This document shows positions 8,818 through 17,940 of a stretch of 64,000 bases of DNA, in pieces. The stretch covers positions 957,001 through 1,021,000 of the forward strand of contig NZ_CP092473.1 of the NCBI RefSeq assembly GCF_014287515.2, written 5' to 3'. The notes beneath the pieces were generated by a model. That model had not been told where the DNA came from and ran no database searches. It saw only the letters and a list, made by a program, of their open reading frames with translations. The stretch is from Roseburia rectibacter (GTDB lineage Bacteria; Bacillota; Clostridia; Lachnospirales; Lachnospiraceae). The position numbers and the translations under genes are program-made. Positions within the stretch are counted from its first letter, which is position 1, and the number at the start of each line of letters is the position of its first letter.

Positions 8818-9696
8818 TCACCACCTCTTCCGGTACTCTGATGCCGTACACCCCTCCATCTTCCGGAACACCTTATTAAAATAACTCGCATCATCAATGC
8901 CGCAAAGGTGCGCAATCTCTTCAATGGAAGAATTGCTGTACCGGAGCAGTTCCTTGGCATTATTGATCTTTTTTGCCAGGACATACTGGATGATCGTCGT
9001 TCCAAATTCTTTTTTAAATTCCCGTGAAAGATAATATTTGCTGATAAAAAACTGTTCTGCGAGCTGGTCTAAGGAGATATTTTCCGTATAATGATCGTCC
9101 AGATAGTGCAGAATTGTTTTGAGTTTATCTGAGAGCAGCTCATTTTTTTCATTGGACTCGGTACAGATGAGCGTTAAAATATTAATGATCTGCTGGGCAG
9201 TCAAAAGATCGGTGTCATCGGTTGGTTCTTCGTTGTAACGGATGATATTCTCTATCGAGGTAATCAGTTCTGTGAAATGAGCAGAGCGGAAATGCCAGTT
9301 ATGGTGCTCCCTGAAATAGGTATAATATGCTTTGACCTGAGGACCGTTGAAATGAATCCAGAGCAGTTCCCAGGGGTCTTCATCCGTACTTATGTGGGTG
9401 TATTCTCCAGAACAGTCGAGAAAAAAACAGTCCCCTGTGTGGGCAGTCCTAGAGATCATACCACCCTCGGATAATGGTTCCCGATAGGTGACTTCGCCAC
9501 TGCCGGAGAGCACGACAAAAAACAGGTAGGAATTAAGCTCACTGCGTCGGCTTAAGTGTGATTTCAGACTTTTTAAATAGCCGGCTTCCTGTATATAAAA
9601 GAAGTTCTGGCGGGTAAATGCAGAGGGAGTATTGATGACGCTTCGCGTATTTGTAACTTCGGAGGTTTTGTATTTTTCAAAAAATAATTTTTTCAT
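8818..9696 (-). CDS. AraC-family transcription regulator
   Basis: 292 residues. The N-terminal half is a cupin-like sensing domain (SYLFFVVLSGSGEVTY, DCFFLDCSGEYTH, WELLWIHFNG). The C-terminal 100 residues form the AraC double helix-turn-helix: SLDQLAEQFFISKYYLSREFKKEFGTT, then SSIEEIAHLCGIDDASYFNKVFRKMEG. Sugar-responsive regulators have this build. It is divergent from gmd, with a 128-bp shared intergenic region, so gmd and the GDP-fucose genes are possible targets. The ATG at 9696 lacks a clear ribosome site, so a slightly later start is possible. Confidence 0.88.
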   Translation of the reverse strand: MKKLFFEKYKTSEVTNTRSVINTPSAFTRQNFFYIQEAGYLKSLKSHLSRRSELNSYLFFVVLSGSGEVTYREPLSEGGMISRTAHTGDCFFLDCSGEYTHISTDEDPWELLWIHFNGPQVKAYYTYFREHHNWHFRSAHFTELITSIENIIRYNEEPTDDTDLLTAQQIINILTLICTESNEKNELLSDKLKTILHYLDDHYTENISLDQLAEQFFISKYYLSREFKKEFGTTIIQYVLAKKINNAKELLRYSNSSIEEIAHLCGIDDASYFNKVFRKMEGCTASEYRKRW

Positions 9697-9824
9697 AGCA
9701 ATATAATACTATTTTAGACCAATATATTCAATTGTAAAATGCAAAAAATTAGATTAATCTATACAACGGCTTAAAAATTTGATATTAGCAAAATAATTAT
9801 AGAATTCATAAAAGGAGAGATGAA

Positions 9825-10859
9825 ATGAGTAAAAAAGCATTGATCACAGGTGTAACAGGACAGGATGGAAGCTACCTTGCAGAGCTTCTTTTGGAAAAAG
9901 GATATGAAGTACATGGTATGGTACGCCGTTCTTCCGTAGAAAAGAGAGAGCGTATTGACCATTTAGAGGGCAATCCGAACTTTACCGTTCATTATGGAGA
10001 TCTTTCCGATTCTTTAAGTCTGGTACGTCTGATCGGAAGCATTAAACCGGATGAGATCTACAACCTTGCTGCACAGAGCCATGTTGGTGTCAGCTTTGAT
10101 GTGCCGGAATATACAGCAGATGTTGTCGCAACCGGAGTACTCCGCGTACTTGAGGCAGTACGAATCTGTGGATTAGAGAAGACCTGCCGTATCTATCAGG
10201 CTTCCACATCTGAGTTATACGGGAAAGTAGAAGAGGTTCCACAGCGCGAGACAACACCATTCCACCCATACAGCCCATATGCAGTTGCAAAACAGTATGG
10301 TTTCTGGATCGTAAAAGAGTACCGTGAGGCATACAATATGTTCTGCTGCAACGGTATCTTATTTAACCATGAGTCAGAGCGCCGCGGTGAGACTTTCGTA
10401 ACAAGAAAGATTTCCCTTGCAGCAGCAAGAATCGCTCAGGGCAAACAGGATGTTCTTTACCTTGGAAACTTATCATCCCTGCGTGACTGGGGTTATGCAA
10501 AAGATTATGTTGAGTGTATGTGGCTGATCTTACAGAATGAGAAACCGGAAGATTTTGTTATTGCAACCGGCGAGCAGCACTCTGTACGTGAATTCTGTGA
10601 GCATGCATTCCGTGAAGCAGGTATTGAATTAGAGTTTAAGGGTGAAGGAATGGATGAAGTCGGAATCGACAAAGCAACCGGAAAAACAGTTATCAAAGTA
10701 TCACCGGAGTTCTATCGTCCGACCGATGTTGTAAATCTCTGGGGAGATCCGACAAAAGCAAAAACAGAGCTTGGCTGGAATCCGACAAAGACTACTTTTG
10801 AGGAACTTGTAAAGATCATGGTAGCTCATGACATGGAGCTTGTAAAAAACGAGAAATAA
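9825..10859 (+). CDS. gmd: GDP-mannose 4,6-dehydratase
   Basis: 344 residues, the usual length. It is an extended short-chain dehydrogenase: NADP-binding [14 protein letters not shown] at the N-terminus, [14 protein letters not shown] with the catalytic Thr/Ser, and YSPYAVAK holding the Tyr-x3-Lys pair. It converts GDP-D-mannose to GDP-4-keto-6-deoxymannose, the first committed step to GDP-L-fucose. An AAAGGAG ribosome site precedes the ATG. fcl follows after 105 bp and manC after that, so three successive genes supply GDP-fucose to the two fucosyltransferase-like enzymes upstream. Confidence 0.96.
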   Translation: MSKKALITGVTGQDGSYLAELLLEKGYEVHGMVRRSSVEKRERIDHLEGNPNFTVHYGDLSDSLSLVRLIGSIKPDEIYNLAAQSHVGVSFDVPEYTADVVATGVLRVLEAVRICGLEKTCRIYQASTSELYGKVEEVPQRETTPFHPYSPYAVAKQYGFWIVKEYREAYNMFCCNGILFNHESERRGETFVTRKISLAAARIAQGKQDVLYLGNLSSLRDWGYAKDYVECMWLILQNEKPEDFVIATGEQHSVREFCEHAFREAGIELEFKGEGMDEVGIDKATGKTVIKVSPEFYRPTDVVNLWGDPTKAKTELGWNPTKTTFEELVKIMVAHDMELVKNEK

Positions 10860-10874
10860 TATATTTGGAGAAAA

Positions 10875-10926
10875 GTGTGAAAAATAAAATTTTTCACACA
10901 CAAGTTTGTGCTTGCGCTCAAACTTG
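10875..10926 (+). promoter_or_regulatory. Leader double hairpin, copy 2 (between gmd and fcl)
   Basis: GTGTGAAAAAT/ATTTTTCACAC is a perfect 11-bp stem with loop AAA (10875-10899). It is followed by CAAGTTTG/CAAACTTG, a perfect 8-bp stem around a 10-base loop (10901-10926). Then comes the AATGGAGA ribosome site of fcl. The same module, slightly diverged, lies between fcl and manC. Confidence 0.75.
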
Positions 10927-10964
10927 TTATGCCTTGAGAAACAGGCAGGAATGGAGAAAAGATC

Positions 10965-11906
10965 ATGGAAAAAGATGCAAAAATATATGTTGCCGGACAC
11001 AGAGGAATGGTAGGTTCCGCAATTGTCCGTCAGCTTGAAAAAGAAGGATATACAAATATTATCACAAGAACACATAAAGAGTTAGACCTCTGCCGTCAGG
11101 ATGCTGTTGAGACATTCTTTGCAGAGGAAAAACCGGATTATGTATTCCTTGCAGCCGCAAAAGTAGGCGGTATTATGGCAAACAGCGAAGCACTTGCTGA
11201 TTTTATGTATGACAATATGGTTCTTGAGATGAATGTGATCCATGAGGCATGGAAAAATGGATGCAAAAAACTGATGTTTTTAGGTTCTTCCTGCATTTAT
11301 CCGCGTATGGCACCACAGCCGATGAAAGAGAGCTGCCTTCTGACAAGTGAACTGGAGAAAACAAATGAGGCATATGCACTTGCTAAGATCAGTGGTCTGA
11401 AATACTGCGAATTTTTAAACCGTCAGTACGGAACCGATTATATTTCCGTAATGCCGACAAACCTTTACGGACCAAACGATAACTATCATCCACAGCACAG
11501 CCATGTGCTGCCGGCATTGATCCGCCGTTTCCATGAGGCAAAAGAGGCAGGATTAAAAGAAGTAACCTGCTGGGGAACCGGTACACCGCTTCGTGAGTTC
11601 CTTTATGTAGATGATCTTGCAGATGCCTGTGTATATCTGATGAACCATTACAGTGGAAATGAGACTGTAAACCTTGGTACCGGCAAAGAGCTGACCATCA
11701 AAGAACTGACAGAACTGGTAGCGAAAGTAGTCGGATTTGAGGGTGAGATCAAATGGGATACTACAAAACCGGACGGAACACCGAGAAAACTTCTTGATGT
11801 AAGCAAATTAGAAGGACTCGGATGGAAGTATAAAACAGAGTTAGAGGAAGGAATCCGTCTGACTTATGACGATTTCCTGCACAATCCAATGCGTGCAGAA
11901 CGCTAA
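10965..11906 (+). CDS. fcl: GDP-L-fucose synthase
   Basis: 313 residues. It is a bifunctional epimerase/reductase of the SDR superfamily turning GDP-4-keto-6-deoxymannose into GDP-L-fucose. Visible marks are [11 protein letters not shown] (NADP loop), [19 protein letters not shown], and [10 protein letters not shown] with the Tyr-x3-Lys pair. The C-terminal [17 protein letters not shown] block is also typical. The ATG follows GGAATGGAGAAAAGATC. The gene lies between gmd and manC, completing the GDP-fucose pathway. Confidence 0.96.
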   Translation: MEKDAKIYVAGHRGMVGSAIVRQLEKEGYTNIITRTHKELDLCRQDAVETFFAEEKPDYVFLAAAKVGGIMANSEALADFMYDNMVLEMNVIHEAWKNGCKKLMFLGSSCIYPRMAPQPMKESCLLTSELEKTNEAYALAKISGLKYCEFLNRQYGTDYISVMPTNLYGPNDNYHPQHSHVLPALIRRFHEAKEAGLKEVTCWGTGTPLREFLYVDDLADACVYLMNHYSGNETVNLGTGKELTIKELTELVAKVVGFEGEIKWDTTKPDGTPRKLLDVSKLEGLGWKYKTELEEGIRLTYDDFLHNPMRAER

Positions 11907-11913
11907 GAGAGCA

Positions 11914-11966
11914 ATGTGAAAAATAAGATTTTTCACATGCAAGATTTGCGCTTACGCACAAACTTG
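11914..11966 (+). promoter_or_regulatory. Leader double hairpin, copy 3 (between fcl and manC)
   Basis: ATGTGAAAAAT/ATTTTTCACAT is a perfect 11-bp stem with loop AAG (11914-11938), followed by a CAAG(A)TTTG / CAAACTTG partial second stem ending at 11966. The outer G-C pair of copy 2 has become A-T in both arms, so pairing is kept. An AATGGAGA ribosome site follows before manC. Confidence 0.75.
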
Positions 11967-12022
11967 AGATGCAAATAAAAACGTTGTTTTTATTGAAAGA
12001 CAGCGCAAGAATGGAGAATAAC

Positions 12023-13360
12023 ATGTATATTGTTTTATTATCAGGCGGTTCCGGAAAACGTCTCTGGCCGTTATCAAACGATCTGTGTTCCAAGCAGTAT
12101 ATTAAGTTAATGAATCCGGATGAAGCAGAACATTCGGCTAGTACGGAAAAATGTTCCATGTTACAGCGGGTGTTCGGGCAGCTTAAGGCGGCATCACTTT
12201 CTGAGAATACGATCGTGTGTGCCAGTGATTCCCAGGTGGAACTCATTGAAAGCCAGTTAGACGGACAGGCAGAAGTTGCTGTTGAGCCGATGCGCCGGAA
12301 CACATTCCCGGCTGTCATGTTGTCCTGTGCATATCTGCTATCAAACAAGGGTGCAAAACCGGATGATGTGGTCGCATTTCTTCCGGTAGATCCGTACACC
12401 ACGGTAGAGTTTTTTTATAAGATCAAATCTTTAGGTGAGTATATCGAAAAACAGGATGGTGTGATCGGACTGCTTGGCGGAGTACCGACATATCCATCTA
12501 CCAAATATGGATATATCGTTCCTGAAAAAAATGAGTCTGAGCCGTTTGCGGTAAAAGGATTCCGCGAAAAACCGGATGAAGCAACTGCACAGGAACTTGT
12601 GGACATGGGTGCACTCTGGAATTGTGGTGTGTTCTGTTTCAAATTAAATATGGCTGCACAGTGGCTGGAAAAATACGGTGTTACGACAAACTATGATGAG
12701 ATGGTTACCAATTACGAAAAACTGCCGAAACAGAGTTTTGACTATGAAGTGTTAGAGCACTGGAAAAACATTGTTGCGGTTCAATACGATGGGATCTGGA
12801 AAGATCTTGGAACATGGAATACCCTGACTGAGGAGATGAACGAGCAGAGTATTGGAGATGTGACCTGGGACAAGACCTGTGAAAACAGCCATGCCATCAA
12901 TGTGCTCGGTGTTCCGATGGTAGTCATGGGTGCGAAAAATATGGTGATCGTTGCCTCACATGATGGTATTTTAGTGGCAGATAAACATCAGAGCTCCTAT
13001 ATCAAAGACTGCCTTGAAAATATCCCGGATGAATCCAGATTTGAGGAACGCCGCTGGGGTACGATCAAGACGATCGATAACAACGACGAGGATGGAATAC
13101 ACAGTGTAACAAAACGTATTAAGATCCTGGCAGGAAAGACGATGCCATATCATACACATGCGAGACATACAGAGACGATCACCGTTATTTCCGGTATGGG
13201 AAAACTTATTCTCGAGGGAACAGAGGTAGATCTGCTTGCAGGTTCTACGGTAAGCATTGCATCCGGAAAGAAACATTCCATCAAGGCTCTCGGTTCGGAT
13301 CTGCGTCTGATCGAAGTAAGTCTCGGTGTTACCTGTGATGATGAGCAGGTTCTAGGCTAA
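12023..13360 (+). CDS. manC: Mannose-1-phosphate guanylyltransferase (GDP-mannose supply)
   Basis: 445 residues from ATG 12023, preceded by AATGGAGA as in asnB and fcl; an ATG at 12011 and another at 11969 are in frame but the ribosome site favours 12023. The N-terminal nucleotidyltransferase domain has LLSGGSGKRLWPLS and a FREKPD block. The last 110 residues look like a cupin (MPYHTHARHTETITVISG), as in bifunctional isomerase/guanylyltransferases, though the second activity is uncertain. It makes GDP-mannose, the substrate of gmd. manC ends the GDP-fucose gene set. Confidence 0.9.
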   Translation: MYIVLLSGGSGKRLWPLSNDLCSKQYIKLMNPDEAEHSASTEKCSMLQRVFGQLKAASLSENTIVCASDSQVELIESQLDGQAEVAVEPMRRNTFPAVMLSCAYLLSNKGAKPDDVVAFLPVDPYTTVEFFYKIKSLGEYIEKQDGVIGLLGGVPTYPSTKYGYIVPEKNESEPFAVKGFREKPDEATAQELVDMGALWNCGVFCFKLNMAAQWLEKYGVTTNYDEMVTNYEKLPKQSFDYEVLEHWKNIVAVQYDGIWKDLGTWNTLTEEMNEQSIGDVTWDKTCENSHAINVLGVPMVVMGAKNMVIVASHDGILVADKHQSSYIKDCLENIPDESRFEERRWGTIKTIDNNDEDGIHSVTKRIKILAGKTMPYHTHARHTETITVISGMGKLILEGTEVDLLAGSTVSIASGKKHSIKALGSDLRLIEVSLGVTCDDEQVLG

Positions 13361-13363
13361 AAG

Positions 13364-13501
13364 TAGTTACTGTTCACAGGCAGGCATTTTCTGAACTGAA
13401 AATGCCGTATGATACAGTGGGGGCAGCAGATTTTGCCGATTTGGAATGCGAAGCATCGGCAAAATCCGTTACTGGAACGAGGTACGAGTGAACAGTAACT
13501 A
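13364..13501. repeat. Palindromic element B: inverted arms enclosing two hairpins
   Basis: TAGTTACTGTTCAC (13364-13377) and GTGAACAGTAACTA (13488-13501) are perfect inverted repeats. Between them are two perfect hairpins: GGCATTTTC/GAAAATGCC (13383-13406) and GATTTTGCCGAT/ATCGGCAAAATC (13429-13466). Size and three-way-junction plan match element A (140 bp) but the sequence differs. It starts right after the manC stop, has no T-run, and the rest of the gap to 13732 is AT-rich with only a possible TATAAT at about 13560. Confidence 0.85.
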
Positions 13502-13732
13502 AAAGTATGAAGATTATCTGAATAAAAAAGATAAATGTAGCATTTTGGCTAAAAATGTTTTATAATTAAAAATGTATATACGTCTTTCTTTGAAAAACAG
13601 GGGATTTATAAACAGAATCTCTGGTATCAGGAAAAACATAAAAAAATAAAAAAATATTGAAAACGGCATAAAAAGATGATATGTTGTTTACGGACGTAGT
13701 AATCACTGCGCGAGAAGAAAGGAGATTGGTTC

Positions 13733-14107
13733 ATGGATACGAACGATATTTCAGCATGCGAAAGACTTGTCATGAAAGTTATCTGGGATTCCACTGAGGA
13801 TCTGGCATTACAGGATATCATGAACAGAGTAAATCAGGAGAACGGAAAAAGCTGGAAACCACAGACAGTTTCTACTTTTCTGGCAAGACTGGTCAGAAAA
13901 TCATTTTTAACAGTTTACCGCAAGGGAAGATATTCATTCTATCAGCCTGCAGTAAGCAAAGAAGATTTCTGGAAAGCAACCGTACAGGAGAACGCAAGAT
14001 ACTTTGATAAGGGAGATATGGCTGCATTTGCATGCCACCTTTGCGAAGATGCACTTACTAAGGAAGAGATTCAGGTACTCAAGAAAAAATTAGATGAACT
14101 TAATTAG
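13733..14107 (+). CDS. BlaI/MecI-type transcription repressor
   Basis: 124 residues, normal for the family. The winged-helix domain (ISACERLVMKVIWDSTEDLALQDI, then PQTVSTFLARLVRKSFLTVYRKGRYSFYQPAV) is followed by a helical dimerisation tail. BlaI repressors bind dyads and are destroyed by proteolysis when their BlaR1 partner senses a signal. The BlaR1-type peptidase gene overlaps its end by 14 bp, the classic operon arrangement. AGAAAGGAGA is the ribosome site. No beta-lactamase gene is present in this window, so the target genes are unknown. Confidence 0.92.
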   Translation: MDTNDISACERLVMKVIWDSTEDLALQDIMNRVNQENGKSWKPQTVSTFLARLVRKSFLTVYRKGRYSFYQPAVSKEDFWKATVQENARYFDKGDMAAFACHLCEDALTKEEIQVLKKKLDELN

Positions 14108-15506
14108 TCAGATATTTTTGATTATCCTGATCGCCTGTTTTACAGGTACGGTCAGTCTGGGGTTCTGGAAGTTATTTCAGCCATTATTACTGAAGCTGGA
14201 CCCCAGATTGATATATGTGACATTACGGTTTGTATGCATGATGTATATAGTTCCGGTTGGATATCTGATCGTCAGACTGACATGGCGGGGATATCTGCGG
14301 GCAGATAGCATATGGAAACCTAATTTTGAGATGGCAGGAGACATGGATCTCGTGTTTGGAATAGCCGGGATCATCTGGCTGATATTCCTGATCAAAAATG
14401 TCGCAGATGGCGTGATTGAATTTATCCGCTGGAAAAGACTCTGCAGATATAGGATACCTGTGGCAAATGAGCAGGTTTTAGCAGAGTTTTCGAAAGTAAA
14501 AAATATGCTCCATATCCATCGGAAGATAGGACTTTACTATAGTAATTCCATTCAGAGTCCAATGGTGACAGGAGTATTCCAATACAATATCTTATTACCG
14601 AAGGATCACTACAGTAAAGAAGAACTGACGGTGATCTTTTGTCATGAATTGGTACATTGTAAGCATAATGACCCTTTCTTTAAAATTTGCAGCATTTATA
14701 TCGGTGCGATGCAGCATATGACCTCCGGAGCAAAACATATTCTGTCATGGATCAATGAGTGGAGTGAGTGTGCCTGTGATGCATCGGCAGTCTGTGCATT
14801 GCGTGATGTGACAACGCCCAAACGTTATTTTGAAGTGATCGTAGATCTGATGGAACGTATGCCGGAGGATTCAAAGCCGGATTATATTTTTTCTACCCTA
14901 TATGAGAGCCAACAGAGTTTGGAAAGGAGAATAGAGTATATGAAAAAATATGTGAAAGCCAGAAGAGGGGCAAAAATATCAGCATTTGCATTATCATTTT
15001 TGTTTGTGGTAACATCAATAACTACGACTTATGCAGCAAGTTACGGAGCAGCGGGTGTGCATGACGAATTGTATCAGGAGGCAGAAGGAACACAGGGTGA
15101 GTTATCTGAGACACCGGAATTAAAAGAGGTATTTGTTCCGGCATCTGAGAATAACGACTATTCCCGTATCAAATATGCAAAACCGGATCTCAGTCCGGTA
15201 GCACCTATACTCAGTTCCGGTGAAATGGCGTCTTTTAACTGGACGGTAGAGCCTGGAACACGTTACTGTTCCGGTAAATTTAAAGTGTCAAGCGGGCAGA
15301 AGATAGCACTTTCCGCTTCAATAGCACCGGGTACACAGACCTGCTGGATCGGTATCATGGATCCCCACAATAATGTGCGTTATGTAGAGGGAAAAGGGGT
15401 ATTGGCACATACATTTTCTGTTTCAGAGACAGGAAAATATCGTGTGTTTGTGCAGAACCGTGGAACAAAAAATGTATCAGCAGGTGGAAGCTATTACTTT
15501 GAATAG
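14094..15506 (+). CDS. BlaR1/M56-family membrane metallopeptidase with non-PBP C-terminal domain
   Basis: 470 residues. Membrane segments lie near 5-25, 40-60 and 85-102, then the zinc-peptidase motif HELVH at residues 184-188 (in FCHELVHCKHND), and a further segment near 300-320 (FALSFLFVVTSITTTYAA). In beta-lactam sensors the outer part is a penicillin-binding domain with SxxK. Here the extracellular tail is only about 150 residues and looks like a beta-sandwich, with ILSSGEMASFNWTVEPGTRYCSGKFKVSSG and no SxxK serine. It presumably cleaves the cotranscribed BlaI-type repressor on sensing something other than a beta-lactam; that is inference. Confidence 0.85.
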   Translation: MNLISQIFLIILIACFTGTVSLGFWKLFQPLLLKLDPRLIYVTLRFVCMMYIVPVGYLIVRLTWRGYLRADSIWKPNFEMAGDMDLVFGIAGIIWLIFLIKNVADGVIEFIRWKRLCRYRIPVANEQVLAEFSKVKNMLHIHRKIGLYYSNSIQSPMVTGVFQYNILLPKDHYSKEELTVIFCHELVHCKHNDPFFKICSIYIGAMQHMTSGAKHILSWINEWSECACDASAVCALRDVTTPKRYFEVIVDLMERMPEDSKPDYIFSTLYESQQSLERRIEYMKKYVKARRGAKISAFALSFLFVVTSITTTYAASYGAAGVHDELYQEAEGTQGELSETPELKEVFVPASENNDYSRIKYAKPDLSPVAPILSSGEMASFNWTVEPGTRYCSGKFKVSSGQKIALSASIAPGTQTCWIGIMDPHNNVRYVEGKGVLAHTFSVSETGKYRVFVQNRGTKNVSAGGSYYFE

Positions 15507-15527
15507 GTAATTCATTTAGCCAATAAA

Positions 15528-15553
15528 AGAAAGAGGTAAAACACCTCTTATCT
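15528..15553 (+). terminator. Terminator after the BlaR1-type gene
   Basis: An AGAGGT/ACCTCT stem around AAAAC is flanked by A and T tracts, located between the convergent blaR1-type and MBL-fold genes. It may work in both directions. Confidence 0.6.
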
Positions 15554-15646
15554 TTTACAACAATATCACTACAACTGAAATCGACGTTTGATAACAATTT
15601 ACATCGAAAAAATATGATCGGACGAAATCCGGGAGATCTTATCAGG

Positions 15647-16570
15647 CTATCTCAAAGTAACAGAATTAGGAGCGGTAGAAAAATCAAATACCGTTCCTTT
15701 TTTCTGCAGAAAAGCCTTTAGGGAACTGGCAGGAAAATCAGGATTTTCCGTGATGGAGGACGGTGCATCGATAAAAGCGCAGGCTGCACCTGCTGCCTCA
15801 TAAAATTCATCCGAGAATGACCAGTTTCCATGATGACCGGTCTGGATATAATCACAGGAAATGTCATCCCGGTAAGTACTTAGAAGATAGTCATTCATAT
15901 CGTATTTGATATCAGAACAGAATAACATGCTGTTTGTCGTACCGCTGATCTTAAAAAGCAAAGAAGCATTGTTCTGGTAGTCTTTTTCATCTCCTATATT
16001 GGAAATTACGGAGTCATCCCATGCATTAAAAACAGAGAGAGTCAGATCACCGGCAAGTGCGATATTATCGCCGCGTTTTAAATGAGTGACATTGCCGGCA
16101 TCTTTTGTCAGGGCATGGAACGTCTCCATGACTGTGATATCATCATAGGGTTCACCGGCAGCTTCGATAAAATCATAATCAAAACCATTGTCGTAAATAG
16201 CTTTTATGGTAATATCCCCCGGATTGGAATAAATGACATTAAATGCACCGGCATGATCCTGGTGTGGATGGGAAATGATCCATGCATCCACTGTGTTGTT
16301 ATGTTCTGCGATCACTTTCCGGACAGCGTCGGCATTGCCTGCCCAGCCTCCATCGATGATGATTAAGGTGTTATCATTTGTGATCGTATAAAAGGTACCC
16401 TGAACGCCGGTTGCATCTGCATATTGTGTGATAAGATATTCGGTATCGGGATCAGGTATGTGTCCGGTGGAGTCCATACGGCCTTTCTGGTAGGAAAACC
16501 ATGCAGCAAGACCGATCAGCAGGGTAAATAAGATTAAAAGCAGTGTACTTAAGTATATTCTTTTTTTCAT
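15647..16570 (-). CDS. Exported MBL-fold metallohydrolase (ComEC C-terminal-like)
   Basis: 307 residues. An N-terminal signal anchor (RIYLSTLLLILFTLLIGLAAWF) is followed by a metallo-beta-lactamase fold with the zinc motif HPHQDHAG near residue 100 and later metal-site candidates in SDIKYD and TGHHGNWSFSDEF. Such proteins resemble the hydrolase domain of the DNA-uptake protein ComEC but stand alone on the cell surface. The substrate is unknown. It is convergent to the BlaR1-type gene and divergent from ugd. It is not itself a recognisable beta-lactamase. Confidence 0.82.
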   Translation of the reverse strand: MKKRIYLSTLLLILFTLLIGLAAWFSYQKGRMDSTGHIPDPDTEYLITQYADATGVQGTFYTITNDNTLIIIDGGWAGNADAVRKVIAEHNNTVDAWIISHPHQDHAGAFNVIYSNPGDITIKAIYDNGFDYDFIEAAGEPYDDITVMETFHALTKDAGNVTHLKRGDNIALAGDLTLSVFNAWDDSVISNIGDEKDYQNNASLLFKISGTTNSMLFCSDIKYDMNDYLLSTYRDDISCDYIQTGHHGNWSFSDEFYEAAGAACAFIDAPSSITENPDFPASSLKAFLQKKGTVFDFSTAPNSVTLR

Positions 16571-16740
16571 AAATGCTCCATTCCAAGATTGTTTTTTCTT
16601 TCTACATTAGCAAAAAAATGTGCTGTTGTAAATTGTACAGATTGGTTAAAATCTCAAACTTGCATGATATTACAGAAAATGGTACTATAAAACAATATGG
16701 AGTATTTTTGACTTTTAAATGGAAAGGCAGGAGAAATACG

Positions 16741-17925
16741 ATGAAAATTGCAATCGCGGGAACAGGATATGTTGGTTTATCAAATGCGATTTTATTGGCG
16801 CAGCATCATGAGGTGACTGCAGTAGATATTATAAAAGAAAAGGTGGAGATGATCAATCAGCGCAGATCACCGCTTGTGGATCGTGAGATTGAGGATTATC
16901 TTGCAAATGCAAAACTTGATCTGACTGCGACGTGCGATGGTGTGCATGCATATGAAAATGCAGATTATGTTATTATCTCAACACCGACGAATTATGATGA
17001 AAAGAAAAATTATTTTGATACATCATCCGTAGAAGAAGTATTAGAGCTGGTTTTAAAGGTGAATCCGCATGCTGTGATCGTTATCAAATCCACGATCCCG
17101 GTCGGCTATACACAGTCTGTATGTGAGAAATACCACACAGACCGTATCCTTTTTTCACCGGAGTTTCTGCGGGAAGGACAGGCATTAAAAGATAATCTGT
17201 ATCCGTCAAGGATTATCGTCGGTTCAAAAGAAGGAAGCAGCGAGATGAAAAAGGCAGCGGATACGTTTGCACATCTGCTGCAGGAAGGGGCGATCAAAGA
17301 GGATATCCCGACACTTATGACAAATCTCACAGAAGCAGAGGCAGTAAAACTTTTTGCAAACACATATCTTGCGCTCCGCGTTTCTTTTTTCAATGAACTT
17401 GATACGTTTGCGGCAATGAAAGGACTTGATGCGAAACAGATCATTGAGGGAATCGGACTCGATCCGAGAATCGGAATGCAGTATAACAATCCTTCTTTTG
17501 GATATGGTGGTTATTGTCTGCCGAAAGATACCAAGCAGCTGTTAGCAAACTATGACAATGTACCGAATAACATCGTCGGTGCGATCGTAGATGCCAATCG
17601 TACGAGAAAAGATTTTATCGCAGAGCAGATCCTTGAGAAAAATCCGGATACAGTTGGTATTTACCGCCTTGCAATGAAAGCAAATTCGGATAATTACAGA
17701 CAGAGCTCTATTTTAGGTGTAATGGAGCGTATTCGTGCAAAGGGTGTAAATATTGTCATTTTTGATCCGTCATTAAAAACAGATACGTTTGAAAATTCCA
17801 AAGTGATCCGTGATTTTAATGAATTTTGCAGCATGAGTGATGTGATCGTGGCAAACCGTATGGATGCAATGTTATCAGATGTAAAAGAAAAAGTGTATAC
17901 GAGAGACATTTATTTCAGAGACTGA
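16741..17925 (+). CDS. ugd: UDP-glucose 6-dehydrogenase (nucleotide-sugar dehydrogenase)
   Basis: 394 residues from ATG 16741, with AGGCAGGAG upstream; the frame is open further upstream but the GxGYVG start ([15 protein letters not shown]) fixes this ATG. Three-domain build: NAD-binding domain, helical centre, C-terminal UDP-binding domain. The active-site cysteine is in [16 protein letters not shown]. Length matches the short Ugd form. It oxidises UDP-glucose to UDP-glucuronate with two NAD, giving a uronic acid donor for the polymer. A related UDP-sugar substrate is possible. It begins a run of glycosyltransferase genes. Confidence 0.9.
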   Translation: MKIAIAGTGYVGLSNAILLAQHHEVTAVDIIKEKVEMINQRRSPLVDREIEDYLANAKLDLTATCDGVHAYENADYVIISTPTNYDEKKNYFDTSSVEEVLELVLKVNPHAVIVIKSTIPVGYTQSVCEKYHTDRILFSPEFLREGQALKDNLYPSRIIVGSKEGSSEMKKAADTFAHLLQEGAIKEDIPTLMTNLTEAEAVKLFANTYLALRVSFFNELDTFAAMKGLDAKQIIEGIGLDPRIGMQYNNPSFGYGGYCLPKDTKQLLANYDNVPNNIVGAIVDANRTRKDFIAEQILEKNPDTVGIYRLAMKANSDNYRQSSILGVMERIRAKGVNIVIFDPSLKTDTFENSKVIRDFNEFCSMSDVIVANRMDAMLSDVKEKVYTRDIYFRD

Positions 17926-17940
17926 TTGGAAGGACTGCAT

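Noticed and set aside
9277..9474. Plus-strand frame inside araC
   Set aside because: It is antisense to a well-supported AraC domain and has no independent features.
15647..16570. Beta-lactamase partner for the BlaI/BlaR1 pair
   Set aside because: The MBL-fold protein matches ComEC-like hydrolases with a signal anchor rather than class B beta-lactamases, and it is on the opposite strand.
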